Part shown: piece after piece, positions 1 through 8,992 of the stretch
How the letters are laid out: every line of letters begins with the position of its first letter
Numbering within the stretch: the stretch's first letter is position 1
Assembly (NCBI RefSeq): GCF_947503375.1
Contig: NZ_CANNDQ010000002.1
Location: 459,182 to 523,181, forward strand
Length of the DNA: 64,000 nucleotides
Source: an uncultured Psychroserpens sp.
GTDB lineage: Bacteria; Bacteroidota; Bacteroidia; Flavobacteriales; Flavobacteriaceae
Direction: 5' to 3'
Position numbers and translations under genes: made by a program
Notes under the pieces: model-generated
What the model saw: only the letters and a program-made list of their open reading frames with translations
Databases searched by the model: none
What the model was told of the DNA's origin: nothing

Positions 1-660
1 CTTAACAAAGGCTTCTTTAAACTTCATATCTCTATCAAAGTCTGCCCAATTTTTTGAAAACCCTACCGTAGCAATATGTCTACCTAAATTTCCTTGTAAA
101 AAATTGTTATAGTATAAACCCCAAGGGTTTTCGCCTTCAAGCGATTTTACCGTAGCGCTAACTTGCTTAAAAATGTGCCTTAAAGAGTAGCCATGATCAT
201 TATCAACTTCAAAAAATCTTACATACAAGATAGGATACTTTACCTCAGGTCCAGTAAGCATACTTGTATTTGATAATTCATCGTCCTGAGACCAATACTC
301 TATGGTTTGTATTTCCTTAACATAAGGCATTACATTATCTCTCCAATCTGCATCATGACCACCTTCTCCTGGTCTTGAATCGTTATGCTTGAACATCATT
401 GGTCCCATTTGCCAGATCATTCGTCCAGCATTTGGCCCTGAAGTAATATTATAAACATTTGCAGTATAAGGTGCGTCCTTATGATACGTCTGGTTATGCT
501 TGCGCATATTTTCTTGTAGTGTTTTTAACTTAGTGTAATCTGGAGTAAACATGAGGGTTTCCCACATGGTATAATCTTCAGAATCTTGAGCATATACATT
601 TAAACTCATGGTAAACACCATTGCTAGCATCATCGATGATGCAACTAATTTTTTCAACAT
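1..660 (-). CDS. Secreted protein of unknown function, C terminus cut off
   Basis: From an ATG at 660 the frame stays open leftward for 220 codons to the window edge, so the 3' end is missing. The N terminus (MLKKLVASSMMLAMVF, then a hydrophobic run ending VYAQ) is a typical signal peptide with probable cleavage after Ala24. The mature part is rich in aromatic residues, Met and His (for example WQMGPMMFKHND and GGHDADWRDNVMPYV), as in soluble secreted or periplasmic proteins. I recognise no catalytic motif or family. The gene appears to stand alone, with about 270 bases between its start and the end of the next gene, and I found no clear -7 box there. Function unknown. Confidence 0.8.
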   Translation of the reverse strand, partial: MLKKLVASSMMLAMVFTMSLNVYAQDSEDYTMWETLMFTPDYTKLKTLQENMRKHNQTYHKDAPYTANVYNITSGPNAGRMIWQMGPMMFKHNDSRPGEGGHDADWRDNVMPYVKEIQTIEYWSQDDELSNTSMLTGPEVKYPILYVRFFEVDNDHGYSLRHIFKQVSATVKSLEGENPWGLYYNNFLQGNLGRHIATVGFSKNWADFDRDMKFKEAFVK

Positions 661-932
661 AATTAATCGGTTTTTTGTTGGTTAGCTAAGCATTATGCAA
701 TTTTTACACATGCTATTGATTGAAATTTTAATTTGATAAAGCGTATAATAAATGAAGTTTCACTTTTCATTTAAGATAAAGGATCAAACTTGGAGTTGGT
801 CTAAATGTAGGAAACCAATGTTATGCAAAACAAGTGGTTTTGGACGAAGAGCTTTAATTATTGTACCAATGCTACTTTTAATTTATCGAAAGTCTTAAGC
901 AAAAAAAAAGTTAACGCTTAAATAAAAAATTC

Positions 933-3242
933 TCACTTCTCTTTTTTATTATCCTTTTTCAAAAAAGAAAAAATACCTTTTTTCTTTTTTCTTTTCTCAG
1001 AATCCGTATCAAATTCACGCTCTTTTTTATCTTTAGTAAATAGGCGTTTTAGAAACCCATCTCGTTTTTCAGCATCACAATCTAAAGCAGATATAGTAGC
1101 TTCAGTGGGTGCTTCAAAACTTGCTTTAGTTATGGCATTGAACTTAGGGTCTGAATTCATTTGCTTTAAAAATAAAGCTGCTATAGGCAGTGCCGAATTT
1201 GCACCCTGACCAATTGAAGTTGAACTGAAACCTAAGCGGTGATCATCATTACCAACCCACGACAGCATCACTAAATTAGGGCTTAAACCTACAAACCAAC
1301 CGTCTTTATTGTTTTGAGTTGTTCCTGTTTTACCAGCCAAATCATTTTTAAGTCCATAAGTACTTCTCATGCGTTTGGCAGTACCTGAATTGATCGTAGA
1401 CTTCATCATTTCTACCATTAGTTGTCTAGTGTCTTCAGAAAAAGCTACTGATGTTTGTTTTTGAGTTTGTCTTTCATAAATGACCTCACCTACTTTATTA
1501 GTGATTTTCGTAATATAAAAAGGTTTTGAAACATATCCTTGATTGGAAAAACTTGTGTAAGCTCCAATTAATTCTAGCATTGATAATTCTGCTGTTCCTA
1601 ATGCAAGTGATGGTACTTTTGGTAATTTACTTTGAATACCCATTTTCCTAGCTTGTATAATGACAGCTTCAATACCAACATCTTCAAGCACTTTAACTGC
1701 AACAGTATTAACAGATTCACTTATAGCTTTCTCAATAGAATAATTAAGATGCCTATCTACCTCCTCTTTTCCTCCATTAGTAGGTGTCCAATCTTTTTGG
1801 TTAGTATACGTCACCTCTTTTACAGGATAGTATGCACAAGCATCTATACCATTTTCAAGTGCTGCTGTATATACAATTGGCTTAAAGGTAGAGCCTACTT
1901 GACGCTTTGATGCTGATACATGGTCAAATTTAAAGTTCTCAAAATCTATTCCACCCACGTATGCTTTTACTGCACCAGATTTTGGATTAACGGCTATGAA
2001 ACCAGAACTCAAAAACTTCATTATGTGCGTAAGACTATCGATTACTGAAACTTCTTTAGTGACAGACCCTTTCCAAGAAAATAGTTGGGTATTCACTTTT
2101 GTATTCAATGAATCAAAAATTTTTGTGTCACTCCATTTCTTTTTCTTTAATCTTTTATAAAGTGGTAATGCTTTAATTCGTTGATTGATTAGGTCATGGT
2201 TTACAATCCAAGGTGCATTTTTACCATAATCTTTTTCTAATTGAGATTGCAACGACTTCATGTGTTGCTCCATGGCACTCTCTGCATAACGCTGCATATC
2301 TATATCTAATGTGGTATAAATTTTTAAACCATCTTTATAAAGATTATAGGTTTGGTGATTTGCCTTTGCCAAACTATCTAAAATCGTTTTAACATCCATT
2401 CGTACTTTCTCTCTGAAATAAGGTGCAATTCCTTCTGTATGCGTAAACTTTTGATACGACACTTTTAATGGCATTGAACTGGTTGCTGTACGTGTTTCTG
2501 AAGTGATATAATTATACTTTTCCATTTGCTGCAATACAACATCACGTCTTAGTTCGCTTCGCTCTGGAAACAACCTAGGATTAAAACTATGAGAAGCTTT
2601 AAGTGTACCAATTAATGTAGCAGATTGCGAAAGATTCAATTGGCTAGCAGATACACTAAAAAAACGTTGTGATGCACTTTCTATTCCAAAAGTGTTTTCG
2701 CTGAACGGAACTGTATTCAAGTATAACGTAATAATATCTTCCTTAGAATATATACTTTCAATTCGTGAAGCCAAGATCATTTCTTTAACTTTATTCACTG
2801 GCATTGTGAACCAGCCATGAGACTCACGACCGTAAAGGTTTTTAACTAACTGCTGACTTATGGTACTTCCGCCTCCAGAAGAAGTATCTTGTAATAATAA
2901 TGATTTGAAGAACACACGAAACAAACTTTTGTAATCTACCCCTGAATGCTCATAAAATCTAACATCTTCTGTTGCAACTAAACCATCAATTAAATGCTTA
3001 GGAAGTTGCTCATATTGTACGATTTGTCGATCAAAAATGAAATATTTTCCTATCAATGTTTCATCAGCATCCAATAGTACACTTGCTTCAGCTTGTTTAA
3101 TATTTTGCAATTCTTGTTTTGAGGGTAACTTTCCCCATAAACCTGAATATACCGACACACAAAATAAAAGGGTTAAAACAAAAACAGATACAACAATTTT
3201 TATAAATCGCTTTAACCAACTATTTTTAAAGGTTAATTTCAT
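933..3242 (-). CDS. Penicillin-binding protein 1A (bifunctional transglycosylase/transpeptidase)
   Basis: A class A penicillin-binding protein that polymerises and cross-links peptidoglycan at the outer face of the inner membrane. Counted from the longest possible start (3266), residues 21-42 form one membrane anchor. The GT51 domain follows, with catalytic Glu100 in EDVRFYEHSGVD and the motif GGGSTISQQLVKNLYGR at 131-147. The transpeptidase domain carries STFK (Ser459 and Lys462), SVN (518-520) and KTG (646-648), all intact. The C terminus ends in a long Lys-rich tail. I prefer the ATG at 3242 (MKLTFKN), which gives 769 residues; the upstream ATG at 3266 adds only eight unlikely residues. 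Family assignment is secure; paralogue numbering (1A or 1C) is less so. Confidence 0.95.
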   Translation of the reverse strand: MKLTFKNSWLKRFIKIVVSVFVLTLLFCVSVYSGLWGKLPSKQELQNIKQAEASVLLDADETLIGKYFIFDRQIVQYEQLPKHLIDGLVATEDVRFYEHSGVDYKSLFRVFFKSLLLQDTSSGGGSTISQQLVKNLYGRESHGWFTMPVNKVKEMILASRIESIYSKEDIITLYLNTVPFSENTFGIESASQRFFSVSASQLNLSQSATLIGTLKASHSFNPRLFPERSELRRDVVLQQMEKYNYITSETRTATSSMPLKVSYQKFTHTEGIAPYFREKVRMDVKTILDSLAKANHQTYNLYKDGLKIYTTLDIDMQRYAESAMEQHMKSLQSQLEKDYGKNAPWIVNHDLINQRIKALPLYKRLKKKKWSDTKIFDSLNTKVNTQLFSWKGSVTKEVSVIDSLTHIMKFLSSGFIAVNPKSGAVKAYVGGIDFENFKFDHVSASKRQVGSTFKPIVYTAALENGIDACAYYPVKEVTYTNQKDWTPTNGGKEEVDRHLNYSIEKAISESVNTVAVKVLEDVGIEAVIIQARKMGIQSKLPKVPSLALGTAELSMLELIGAYTSFSNQGYVSKPFYITKITNKVGEVIYERQTQKQTSVAFSEDTRQLMVEMMKSTINSGTAKRMRSTYGLKNDLAGKTGTTQNNKDGWFVGLSPNLVMLSWVGNDDHRLGFSSTSIGQGANSALPIAALFLKQMNSDPKFNAITKASFEAPTEATISALDCDAEKRDGFLKRLFTKDKKEREFDTDSEKRKKKKGIFSFLKKDNKKEK

Positions 3243-3357
3243 AAATTTAAAAAGTGTTAAACACATTTTATATACGAACGTAAAAACAAAATTGATGTTT
3301 TACAATACATAATATTTATTATTTTTTTCATTATTTCAAATCGTCAACCAAATAATC

Positions 3358-3600
3358 ATGCTGAAACTTTACATCATTGGAATTTCTATTCTCATTACAG
3401 CTATAATTGCTAATGCTGTTGTGATAAAAATCGGACTTAAATCGTGGTATGATTTTATAGAATTATTATCCCAAAATGGTTCTTCTTCATTAAGTCAACT
3501 TTCGGTTTTAGATTATATCTGGCTTTTTCTTGGTTATCCGCTTATTCTAGGTTGTGGTTATTGGGTTGGAAGTAAATGCTATGATTGGTTTTTCTCCTAG
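3358..3600 (+). CDS. Small two-helix membrane protein
   Basis: An 80-residue protein with two hydrophobic segments: about residues 3-25, and 52-70 (IWLFLGYPLILGCGYWVG). They are joined by a short Ser-rich loop, and the protein ends in aromatic residues (YDWFFS). It probably sits in the inner membrane. I do not recognise the family. It lies 24 bases before the nitroreductase gene on the same strand and may be co-transcribed with it. It is divergent from the PBP1a gene, with about 115 bases between them. The call rests on the open frame, its hydrophobic pattern and its fit between neighbours. Confidence 0.65.
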   Translation: MLKLYIIGISILITAIIANAVVIKIGLKSWYDFIELLSQNGSSSLSQLSVLDYIWLFLGYPLILGCGYWVGSKCYDWFFS

Positions 3601-3624
3601 AATTTATTTACTTAATTTACATTC

Positions 3625-4353
3625 ATGGAAAAAACAGTTTCTCAAGCTATAGCTTACAGGCGATCTACACGTATTTACAAAGACGAAGCCATAGATCCGG
3701 AAAAAGTAAAACAGTGCCTATACAATGCATCATTAGCACCAACCAGTAGCAATTTGCAGTTATGGGAATTTTATCACATTACCTCTAAAGAGGTTTTAAG
3801 TAAAATAGCTAGTGCTTGTTTCAATCAAAATGCAGCAAAAACGGCCCAACAATTAGTCGTTGTAGTCACTCGTAAAGATTTATGGCGTCAACGCGCTAAT
3901 GCTAATATTGAATTTTTAAATAAAGTATTTGATAAACCTGATTTAGAACCTCGATTAGAAAAACGCAAAAAACAAGCTACAGATTATTACAAAAAATTGA
4001 TTCCTACAATTTATTTTGATGTATTCGGAATTCTTGGTCTTATCAAATATTGGTGCTTTCAAATTGTAGGTTTATTTCGCCCGATTTACAGACAAACCCG
4101 CTTAAGTGATATGCGCATTGTAGCTCATAAAAGTGCTGGTCTAGCCGCAGAAAATTTTATGGTAAGTATGGCAGCTATAGGCTATGATACTTGTCCGATG
4201 GAAGGCAGTGACACTTTACGAGTGAAACAGATTTTAGGCTTACCTAGAGGCGCAGAGATCAATATGATTATAGGCTGTGGTATTAGAGATGATAACGGTA
4301 TTTATGGCCCACGTTTTAGAGTCCCTTTTGAAAATGTTTATTATAAGGTTTGA
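3625..4353 (+). CDS. Nitroreductase family FMN-dependent oxidoreductase
   Basis: A 242-residue member of the nitroreductase superfamily, FMN enzymes that use NAD(P)H to reduce nitro groups, quinones or other acceptors. The N terminus AIAYRRSTRIYKDEAID holds the Arg/Ser residues that typically contact the FMN phosphate. A second family signature lies near the C terminus (AAENFMVSMAAIGYDTCPMEG, then LGLPRGAEINMIIGCG). The central insert of about 50 residues (PTIYFDVFGILGLIKYWCFQ) is longer than in compact nitroreductases and fairly hydrophobic. The true substrate cannot be told from sequence. Its TGA stop directly abuts the stop codon of the convergent dsbD-like gene, with no base between. Confidence 0.88.
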   Translation: MEKTVSQAIAYRRSTRIYKDEAIDPEKVKQCLYNASLAPTSSNLQLWEFYHITSKEVLSKIASACFNQNAAKTAQQLVVVVTRKDLWRQRANANIEFLNKVFDKPDLEPRLEKRKKQATDYYKKLIPTIYFDVFGILGLIKYWCFQIVGLFRPIYRQTRLSDMRIVAHKSAGLAAENFMVSMAAIGYDTCPMEGSDTLRVKQILGLPRGAEINMIIGCGIRDDNGIYGPRFRVPFENVYYKV

Positions 4354-6774
4354 TTAGTTTTTAAAATTTTGCAATCCAACTTTCAGCCATTCAAGATACT
4401 CATCATCATTAGGTGTGTATGCTGTGGTGTGATTCAGCATTTTCATATCATGGTCTAACAACACATAAAACGGTTGAGAGTTGTTTTTAAAGTTAATGGT
4501 TTGCAAGGTTGCCCATTTATCTCCAATAGTTTTAATCTTCTTAACGTTTCCTGAAGGTTTTAAGTATTCAAACTTTTGATCTTCGGATAGTTCTTTTCGG
4601 TCATCAACATATAATGAGATGATCACGTAATTATCATTGAGCATATCAAACACCTTAGATTTACTCCAAACTTGTTCTTCCATCTTTCTACAATTAACAC
4701 AAGCCCAACCTGTGAAATCTAACATAATTGGTTTGTTTTCTGTTTTAGCAGCAGCAATTCCTTCATCTAAATCTTTATAACAATTTAAGCCTAAAGGACA
4801 CTCGGTATTTTTTTCATAAATACTATAAAATAAAGGCGGTGGAAAGCCACTCAATAATTTAAGGTTAGCATACTTGGTGTTTGTAAGGCCTGGTATTAAA
4901 TAAATTACAAATACTACAGTGAGTAAACCTATTGCTATTCTTCCTTTACTTAATTTTTGTAAAGGACCATCGTGAGGAAACTTGATTTTCCCAAATAGAT
5001 ACAATACTAAACCAATACCAATAATAATCCAAAGGCCAATGAATATCTCACGCTTTAAAATTCCCCAGTGTTCTACCAAGTCAGCATTCGATAAGAATTT
5101 TAATGCCAAAGCCAATTCTATAAATCCAAGTACTACTTTTACAGTATTTAACCATCCACCAGATTTTGGTAGTGAGTTTAGCCATTTAGGAAACATTGCA
5201 AATAATGTAAATGGTAAAGCTAGAGCTAAACCAAACCCACTCATCCCTAAGGTTAACTGTGTTGCTCCTCCATCGGAAGTTAGAGAGCTTCCTAATAAAG
5301 TTCCTAAAATAGGTCCTGTACAAGAAAAGGAGACAATAGCCAAAGTAAGCGCCATAAAAAAAACACCTATTAGACCTCCTATCTTATTAGCTTTACTATC
5401 TAGAGCATTACTCCAAGAAGACGGCAACGTTAATTCATAATACCCAAAAAACGAGAATGCAAATGCAATAAATATGATGAAGAAAATAATATTTAATGTG
5501 ACGTTTGTAGATACATTGTTTAAAATCTCAGGGTCTAACGAGTCTAGTAAATGAAATGGTAAACTAAGTAAGAAATAAATTAAGAAGATGAAGAAACCAT
5601 ACATTACAGAGTTAGCAATTCCTTTTTGATTATTACCTGCACTCTTAGTAAAAAAGGACACCGTTAATGGTATCATTGGAAATACACAAGGAGTTAACAA
5701 GGCTATAAGACCTCCTAAAAACCCTAATAGAAAGATTGTTAAATTACTTTTTTCTTCGACCTTCTCTTCTTCATATTGATCTTGACCTGTAACGTTTAAA
5801 TCTAACGCTTCAGATTTTGCTTTATTTTTATCATCAATAACAGCATCTTTAACGTTATTTTGACTTCCATCTAAAGCAATATCAAATTGCTCCTCGCCAT
5901 TGACACATTTCTCGTCGTTGCACACCATATACAATACATCAGAATTAATACGTGTAATGGTAGAATCATTAAGTTTGATTCGTTGAACAAACTGAGCTTT
6001 ATCATTAAAATATTTGATATCTAATTCAAAAACCTTATCGAAAATAGGTTCTGCATTTGGTTCAGAGGTTTTACCTAACAAATCGTAGGTATTAGATACA
6101 TTGGTATAAGAAAACTGTGTTGGGATTGGTCCTAAACCTTCATAGGCTTCTTGTGAATATAAATGCCACCCTTTATCTATAGTGGCATCGTATATGATAT
6201 CGTATTCGGTTTCTGAGATTTTTTTAACTGAAGCCTTCCAAGTCACAGGCTGTAAAAACTGTGTTTTTTCACTAGGTTCAGCTCCAAAGATATTTTCAAC
6301 GTTACTGTCTTTCTTATTTGATGGCTTGATAGTAAAAGTCAAATTAACGGTATCAGGAGGTAAACATTTGCTATCATCACATACCATAAACTCTACCTCA
6401 CCTTCAATGAGAGATAGTTCTTCGTTAAGGATTTTTACACGTTGTCTAAATTCTGCTTTGTCTTCAAAAAACTTAATCTTCATTTGAAAAACTGGATCAT
6501 CAACTACGTGCCCTTCTTCTTCAATAGTTTTACCTAATATTTCGAAATCAGTATTTGAAGTATAAGCAAACGTTGTTGGAATTGGTCCATCTTCAGGAAC
6601 ATTTTGTGCATACAAATGCCAACCGCTATCAATAGTTGCATTTGAAATTAGTATGTACTCACTATCTGATATTTTTTCAACTGAAGTTGTCCACATTACA
6701 GGCTCAAAAACTTGAGCGCTTAAAAATGATATAAAAAACAATGCACAAAAAAAGCTTAAAACTAAATGTTTCAT
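4354..6774 (-). CDS. DsbD-like thiol:disulfide interchange protein with duplicated N-terminal domain
   Basis: An 806-residue inner-membrane reductant conduit that passes electrons from cytoplasmic thioredoxin to extracytoplasmic thiol proteins. Residues 1-20 are a signal peptide. Two copies of the periplasmic alpha-type domain follow: about 22-150, with Cys132 and Cys137 in CDDSKC, and about 172-300, with Cys285 and Cys290 in CNDEKC. Both share the pattern GWHLY plus GPIPT, so this is an internal tandem duplication. Next comes a multi-helix domain with LLTPCVFPMIPLTVSFF and FSCTGPILGTLLG, the Cys pair of the family. The C terminus is a thioredoxin domain with WACVNC (Cys692 and Cys695). Downstream on the same strand lie rhodanese and thioredoxin genes, probable partners or co-functional genes. 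Confidence 0.93.
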   Translation of the reverse strand: MKHLVLSFFCALFFISFLSAQVFEPVMWTTSVEKISDSEYILISNATIDSGWHLYAQNVPEDGPIPTTFAYTSNTDFEILGKTIEEEGHVVDDPVFQMKIKFFEDKAEFRQRVKILNEELSLIEGEVEFMVCDDSKCLPPDTVNLTFTIKPSNKKDSNVENIFGAEPSEKTQFLQPVTWKASVKKISETEYDIIYDATIDKGWHLYSQEAYEGLGPIPTQFSYTNVSNTYDLLGKTSEPNAEPIFDKVFELDIKYFNDKAQFVQRIKLNDSTITRINSDVLYMVCNDEKCVNGEEQFDIALDGSQNNVKDAVIDDKNKAKSEALDLNVTGQDQYEEEKVEEKSNLTIFLLGFLGGLIALLTPCVFPMIPLTVSFFTKSAGNNQKGIANSVMYGFFIFLIYFLLSLPFHLLDSLDPEILNNVSTNVTLNIIFFIIFIAFAFSFFGYYELTLPSSWSNALDSKANKIGGLIGVFFMALTLAIVSFSCTGPILGTLLGSSLTSDGGATQLTLGMSGFGLALALPFTLFAMFPKWLNSLPKSGGWLNTVKVVLGFIELALALKFLSNADLVEHWGILKREIFIGLWIIIGIGLVLYLFGKIKFPHDGPLQKLSKGRIAIGLLTVVFVIYLIPGLTNTKYANLKLLSGFPPPLFYSIYEKNTECPLGLNCYKDLDEGIAAAKTENKPIMLDFTGWACVNCRKMEEQVWSKSKVFDMLNDNYVIISLYVDDRKELSEDQKFEYLKPSGNVKKIKTIGDKWATLQTINFKNNSQPFYVLLDHDMKMLNHTTAYTPNDDEYLEWLKVGLQNFKN

Positions 6775-6808
6775 AAGTTGATGTTAGGTCATTTAAGTCA
6801 TGAATTGT

Positions 6809-6816
6809 CAAATTTA
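6809..6816 (-). promoter_or_regulatory. Putative -7 promoter element for the dsbD-like gene
   Basis: On the minus strand this reads TAAATTTG, a perfect match to the Bacteroidota -7 consensus TAnnTTTG, 35 bases upstream of the start codon. No clear -33 TTTG lies at the expected distance. An 8-base match in AT-rich DNA can arise by chance. Confidence 0.4.
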
Positions 6817-6900
6817 TGATTTGCAATTCAATTATACCTATAAAAATTTCCTAAAATAGATAAGATCAAGTTGTAAGCTGTGACAGATCAGTAAAAGACA

Positions 6901-7299
6901 TTAATCGAAAGTTTTCAACTCTAAGCCTTCAAATTTCCATTGTGTAATGCCGCCTTCTAGGTCATAAATCTTAACAAATCCAGCTGCTTGAAGTTTTTTT
7001 GAACATTTTGCGCTACGCCCTCCAGATTTACAATACAGAATAACTGGCTTTGTCTTGTCAAGTCTAGTGATGTCTTCATCAAAAGTAGGAGAATTGAAAT
7101 CAATGTTTTGAGAATTATTAATAAAACCATGCTCATACTCTTCAGGTGTCCTTACGTCAACAATTTGTACATCTTCAAGTTCTAAAAGAGATTTCATCTC
7201 TTCAGGAGTGACTACTATAATTTCGGTTTGAGGATCATTTTTGCAACTTGCAAATAAGATTACAAAAACAATACTTAAGGCAATACTGATTTTTTTCAT
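6901..7299 (-). CDS. Rhodanese-like lipoprotein
   Basis: A 132-residue protein with one rhodanese (sulfurtransferase) domain. The N terminus, a hydrophobic run ending LFASC, is a lipoprotein signal with Cys at residue 19, so the domain is probably anchored on the outer side of the inner membrane or on the outer membrane. The active-site loop is CKSGGR, with the persulfide-carrying Cys, in the usual place after the DVRTPEEYEHG motif. The likely role is sulfur transfer or thiol redox work outside the cytoplasm. It lies 12 bases downstream of a cytoplasmic rhodanese gene, so the two are probably co-transcribed. Confidence 0.9.
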   Translation of the reverse strand: MKKISIALSIVFVILFASCKNDPQTEIIVVTPEEMKSLLELEDVQIVDVRTPEEYEHGFINNSQNIDFNSPTFDEDITRLDKTKPVILYCKSGGRSAKCSKKLQAAGFVKIYDLEGGITQWKFEGLELKTFD

Positions 7300-7311
7300 G
7301 TTTGATTGATT

Positions 7312-7626
7312 TTATGGATAAGAGACTTCACCTTGCCATTCGCTAAAGCCTCCTAATAGGTTGTATGTTTTTTCAAATCCGAGTTGATTCATTACAGCAC
7401 ATGCTTGCGAACTTCTTCCTCCAGCTTTGCAATACACATAATAAGTTTTAGATTTGTTTAATTGCTTTATTTCATCAACAAACCCTTGACCTTTGTAAAT
7501 GTCAATATGAATTGCATTTGGAATAATACCTTCTTCAATCTCACTAAGTGTTCTAACATCTAAAATTGCTGCATTTTTATCTGCATTCAATTTTGAAGCC
7601 CATTCATTTTGTGATAAATCTGCCAT
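7312..7626 (-). CDS. Single-domain rhodanese (cytoplasmic)
   Basis: A 104-residue rhodanese domain without a signal peptide. It shows DVRTLSEIEEG near the N terminus and the active loop YCKAGGRSSQ with the catalytic Cys. Single-domain rhodaneses of this kind carry persulfide sulfur, but the acceptor is unknown here. It pairs with the lipoprotein rhodanese just downstream, so one copy would work inside and one outside the cytoplasm. A minus-strand terminator at 7690-7723 separates the pair from the redoxin gene upstream, so the rhodaneses probably have their own promoter. Confidence 0.9.
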   Translation of the reverse strand: MADLSQNEWASKLNADKNAAILDVRTLSEIEEGIIPNAIHIDIYKGQGFVDEIKQLNKSKTYYVYCKAGGRSSQACAVMNQLGFEKTYNLLGGFSEWQGEVSYP

Positions 7627-7689
7627 AATTATCTTTAAAAAATATATACATCAAAAACCATGCTAATTTAGCATTTTCTTATGTTAAAG

Positions 7690-7723
7690 ACGAAAAAAAG
7701 TCCGAAGTGTAACACTCCGGACT
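7690..7723 (-). terminator. Intrinsic terminator after the redoxin gene
   Basis: Stem of ten pairs with one mismatch between 7699-7709 and 7713-7723, loop TAA. On the minus strand it is followed by a T run (plus-strand A run 7693-7699). It lies 26 bases past the stop of the gene ending at 7750. Confidence 0.8.
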
Positions 7724-7749
7724 GTTAAAATTTATAGTTATTTGTCGAT

Positions 7750-8364
7750 TTACACCTTAATCGAACAACCTATAGCTCTAGTTTTTGGTTCTTTTACTTC
7801 CTTACCAGCAAGTAATGCATCAACGGCATCTTCAACATATTTAATATTTACTGCTTTGGCATCTTTATAATTATCATCAATTGCACCAATGTATTTTACT
7901 TGATTCCCTTTTTTAGTACGCTCTAGTACATAAACATGTGGTGTTTTGGTAGCGCCATACTGAGGATATATTTTTTGACCTTCATCCATCAAATAAGGAA
8001 ATGTAAACCCTTTAGCTTTAGCACGTGCTTGCATGGCTTCCATATTATCTCCTGGTTTAACATCTGTATTGTTTGGCATAATCGCAATTACAGGATACCC
8101 TTTGTCTGCATACTTTTTATTTAAAGCTTCTACTCTATCTTCATAAGCTACAGCGTAAGGACAAGTATTGCACGTAAATACTATTATAAAGCCCTTAGCT
8201 GTTTTATAGTCAGACAAAGACACCGTTTTACCGTCTATATTTTCTAATTCAAAATCTGTAGCAATATCACCAATATGATAGCCATGACCTCCTCCAAAGT
8301 TTGTAAAAGAAGATAATGCAACTATAGTAATTATTGCAAAAAATGTGTTTAATGCTTTTTTCAT
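7750..8364 (-). CDS. Secreted thioredoxin-like redoxin (AhpC/TSA fold)
   Basis: A 204-residue thioredoxin-fold protein with an N-terminal signal peptide (hydrophobic run to about residue 20). The redox motif is CNTCPY, Cys65 and Cys68, in FIIVFTCNTCPYAVAYEDRV, and the cis-Pro region is TKTPHVYVL. Members of this family act as extracytoplasmic thiol oxidoreductases or peroxiredoxin-like proteins; the exact substrate is unknown. Its start is 9 bases downstream of the TlpA-like gene on the same strand, so the two likely form an operon ended by the terminator at 7690-7723. Confidence 0.88.
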   Translation of the reverse strand: MKKALNTFFAIITIVALSSFTNFGGGHGYHIGDIATDFELENIDGKTVSLSDYKTAKGFIIVFTCNTCPYAVAYEDRVEALNKKYADKGYPVIAIMPNNTDVKPGDNMEAMQARAKAKGFTFPYLMDEGQKIYPQYGATKTPHVYVLERTKKGNQVKYIGAIDDNYKDAKAVNIKYVEDAVDALLAGKEVKEPKTRAIGCSIKV

Positions 8365-8373
8365 AAGTTCATA

Positions 8374-8907
8374 TTATTTAAGGAATGGTTTAACTTCTCG
8401 TTCTAATTGCTCATAATCGAATGAGCGTTCGTAAAATTTTCGTTTGTTTTTATTAAATATTAGAGTTGCTGGAATCGCTCCAGTCCAATTTTGATTTACT
8501 TTCGGAATCCATGAGTTAGAATCTACATCATCTAAAGCTACAACTTTAGATTTTAGCCCTTTTTCTCTTATGTAAGGTTTAAGCTTAGATTCATACTTAC
8601 TTGGAAAATCTAAGCTAACTAAAAGCACTTCAACATTCTTATTCTTGTAGTTTTTATTGAGTTGTTCAAAATAAGGAAGTTCTTTTATACAAGGTGCGCA
8701 CCAGGTAGCCCAAAAATTAACAACATAGATTTTATCACCTGTAGTTGTTAAGAATTTTTGAAGTCCATCAAAGTCATAAACTTCAAGAGGAGAGTCTACA
8801 ATCAATTCTTTTTCAACCTCAGCAACTTGTTGATCTTGTTCTTTTGTTGTGCCGTTATTATTGCAAGACACTAAAAGTAGTACACATATGATATACACAT
8901 ATTTCAT
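8374..8907 (-). CDS. TlpA-like thioredoxin-fold lipoprotein
   Basis: A 177-residue thiol:disulfide oxidoreductase of the TlpA/ResA type. The lipobox LLLVSC places the lipidated Cys at residue 15. The thioredoxin motif is NFWATWCAPCIKELP, with active cysteines Cys70 and Cys73. Such proteins reduce extracytoplasmic disulfides, for example in cytochrome c maturation. With the redoxin gene downstream and the DsbD-like conduit nearby, a supply of electrons from DsbD is plausible but inferred. It is divergently transcribed from the marR gene, across about 100 bases. Confidence 0.9.
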   Translation of the reverse strand: MKYVYIICVLLLVSCNNNGTTKEQDQQVAEVEKELIVDSPLEVYDFDGLQKFLTTTGDKIYVVNFWATWCAPCIKELPYFEQLNKNYKNKNVEVLLVSLDFPSKYESKLKPYIREKGLKSKVVALDDVDSNSWIPKVNQNWTGAIPATLIFNKNKRKFYERSFDYEQLEREVKPFLK

Positions 8908-8983
8908 GTTATAAAGTTATTAAACCTAATCATCCATTATAAAACTTTAACAAAGTTTTAGACAAACGGTAATTAATTTAATT

Positions 8984-8991
8984 TACATTTG
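8984..8991 (+). promoter_or_regulatory. -7 promoter element of marR
   Basis: TACATTTG is a perfect TAnnTTTG match. Transcription would begin near 8997, about 13 bases before the ATG at 9010. This argues against the in-frame TTG at 8989 as the start codon. No convincing -33 TTTG is visible. Confidence 0.6.
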
Positions 8992-8992
8992 T

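Noticed and set aside
661..932. TTAAGC/GCTTAA pairing around a nine-A run at 896-921 as a terminator for the first gene pair
   Set aside because: The T run on the minus strand would lie in the loop rather than after the stem, so it does not fit an intrinsic terminator.
4982..5440. A 152-codon open frame on the plus strand inside the dsbD-like gene
   Set aside because: It runs antisense to a clearly conserved membrane domain; its translation is low-complexity and has no family pattern. Antisense frames of this kind are common opposite membrane proteins.
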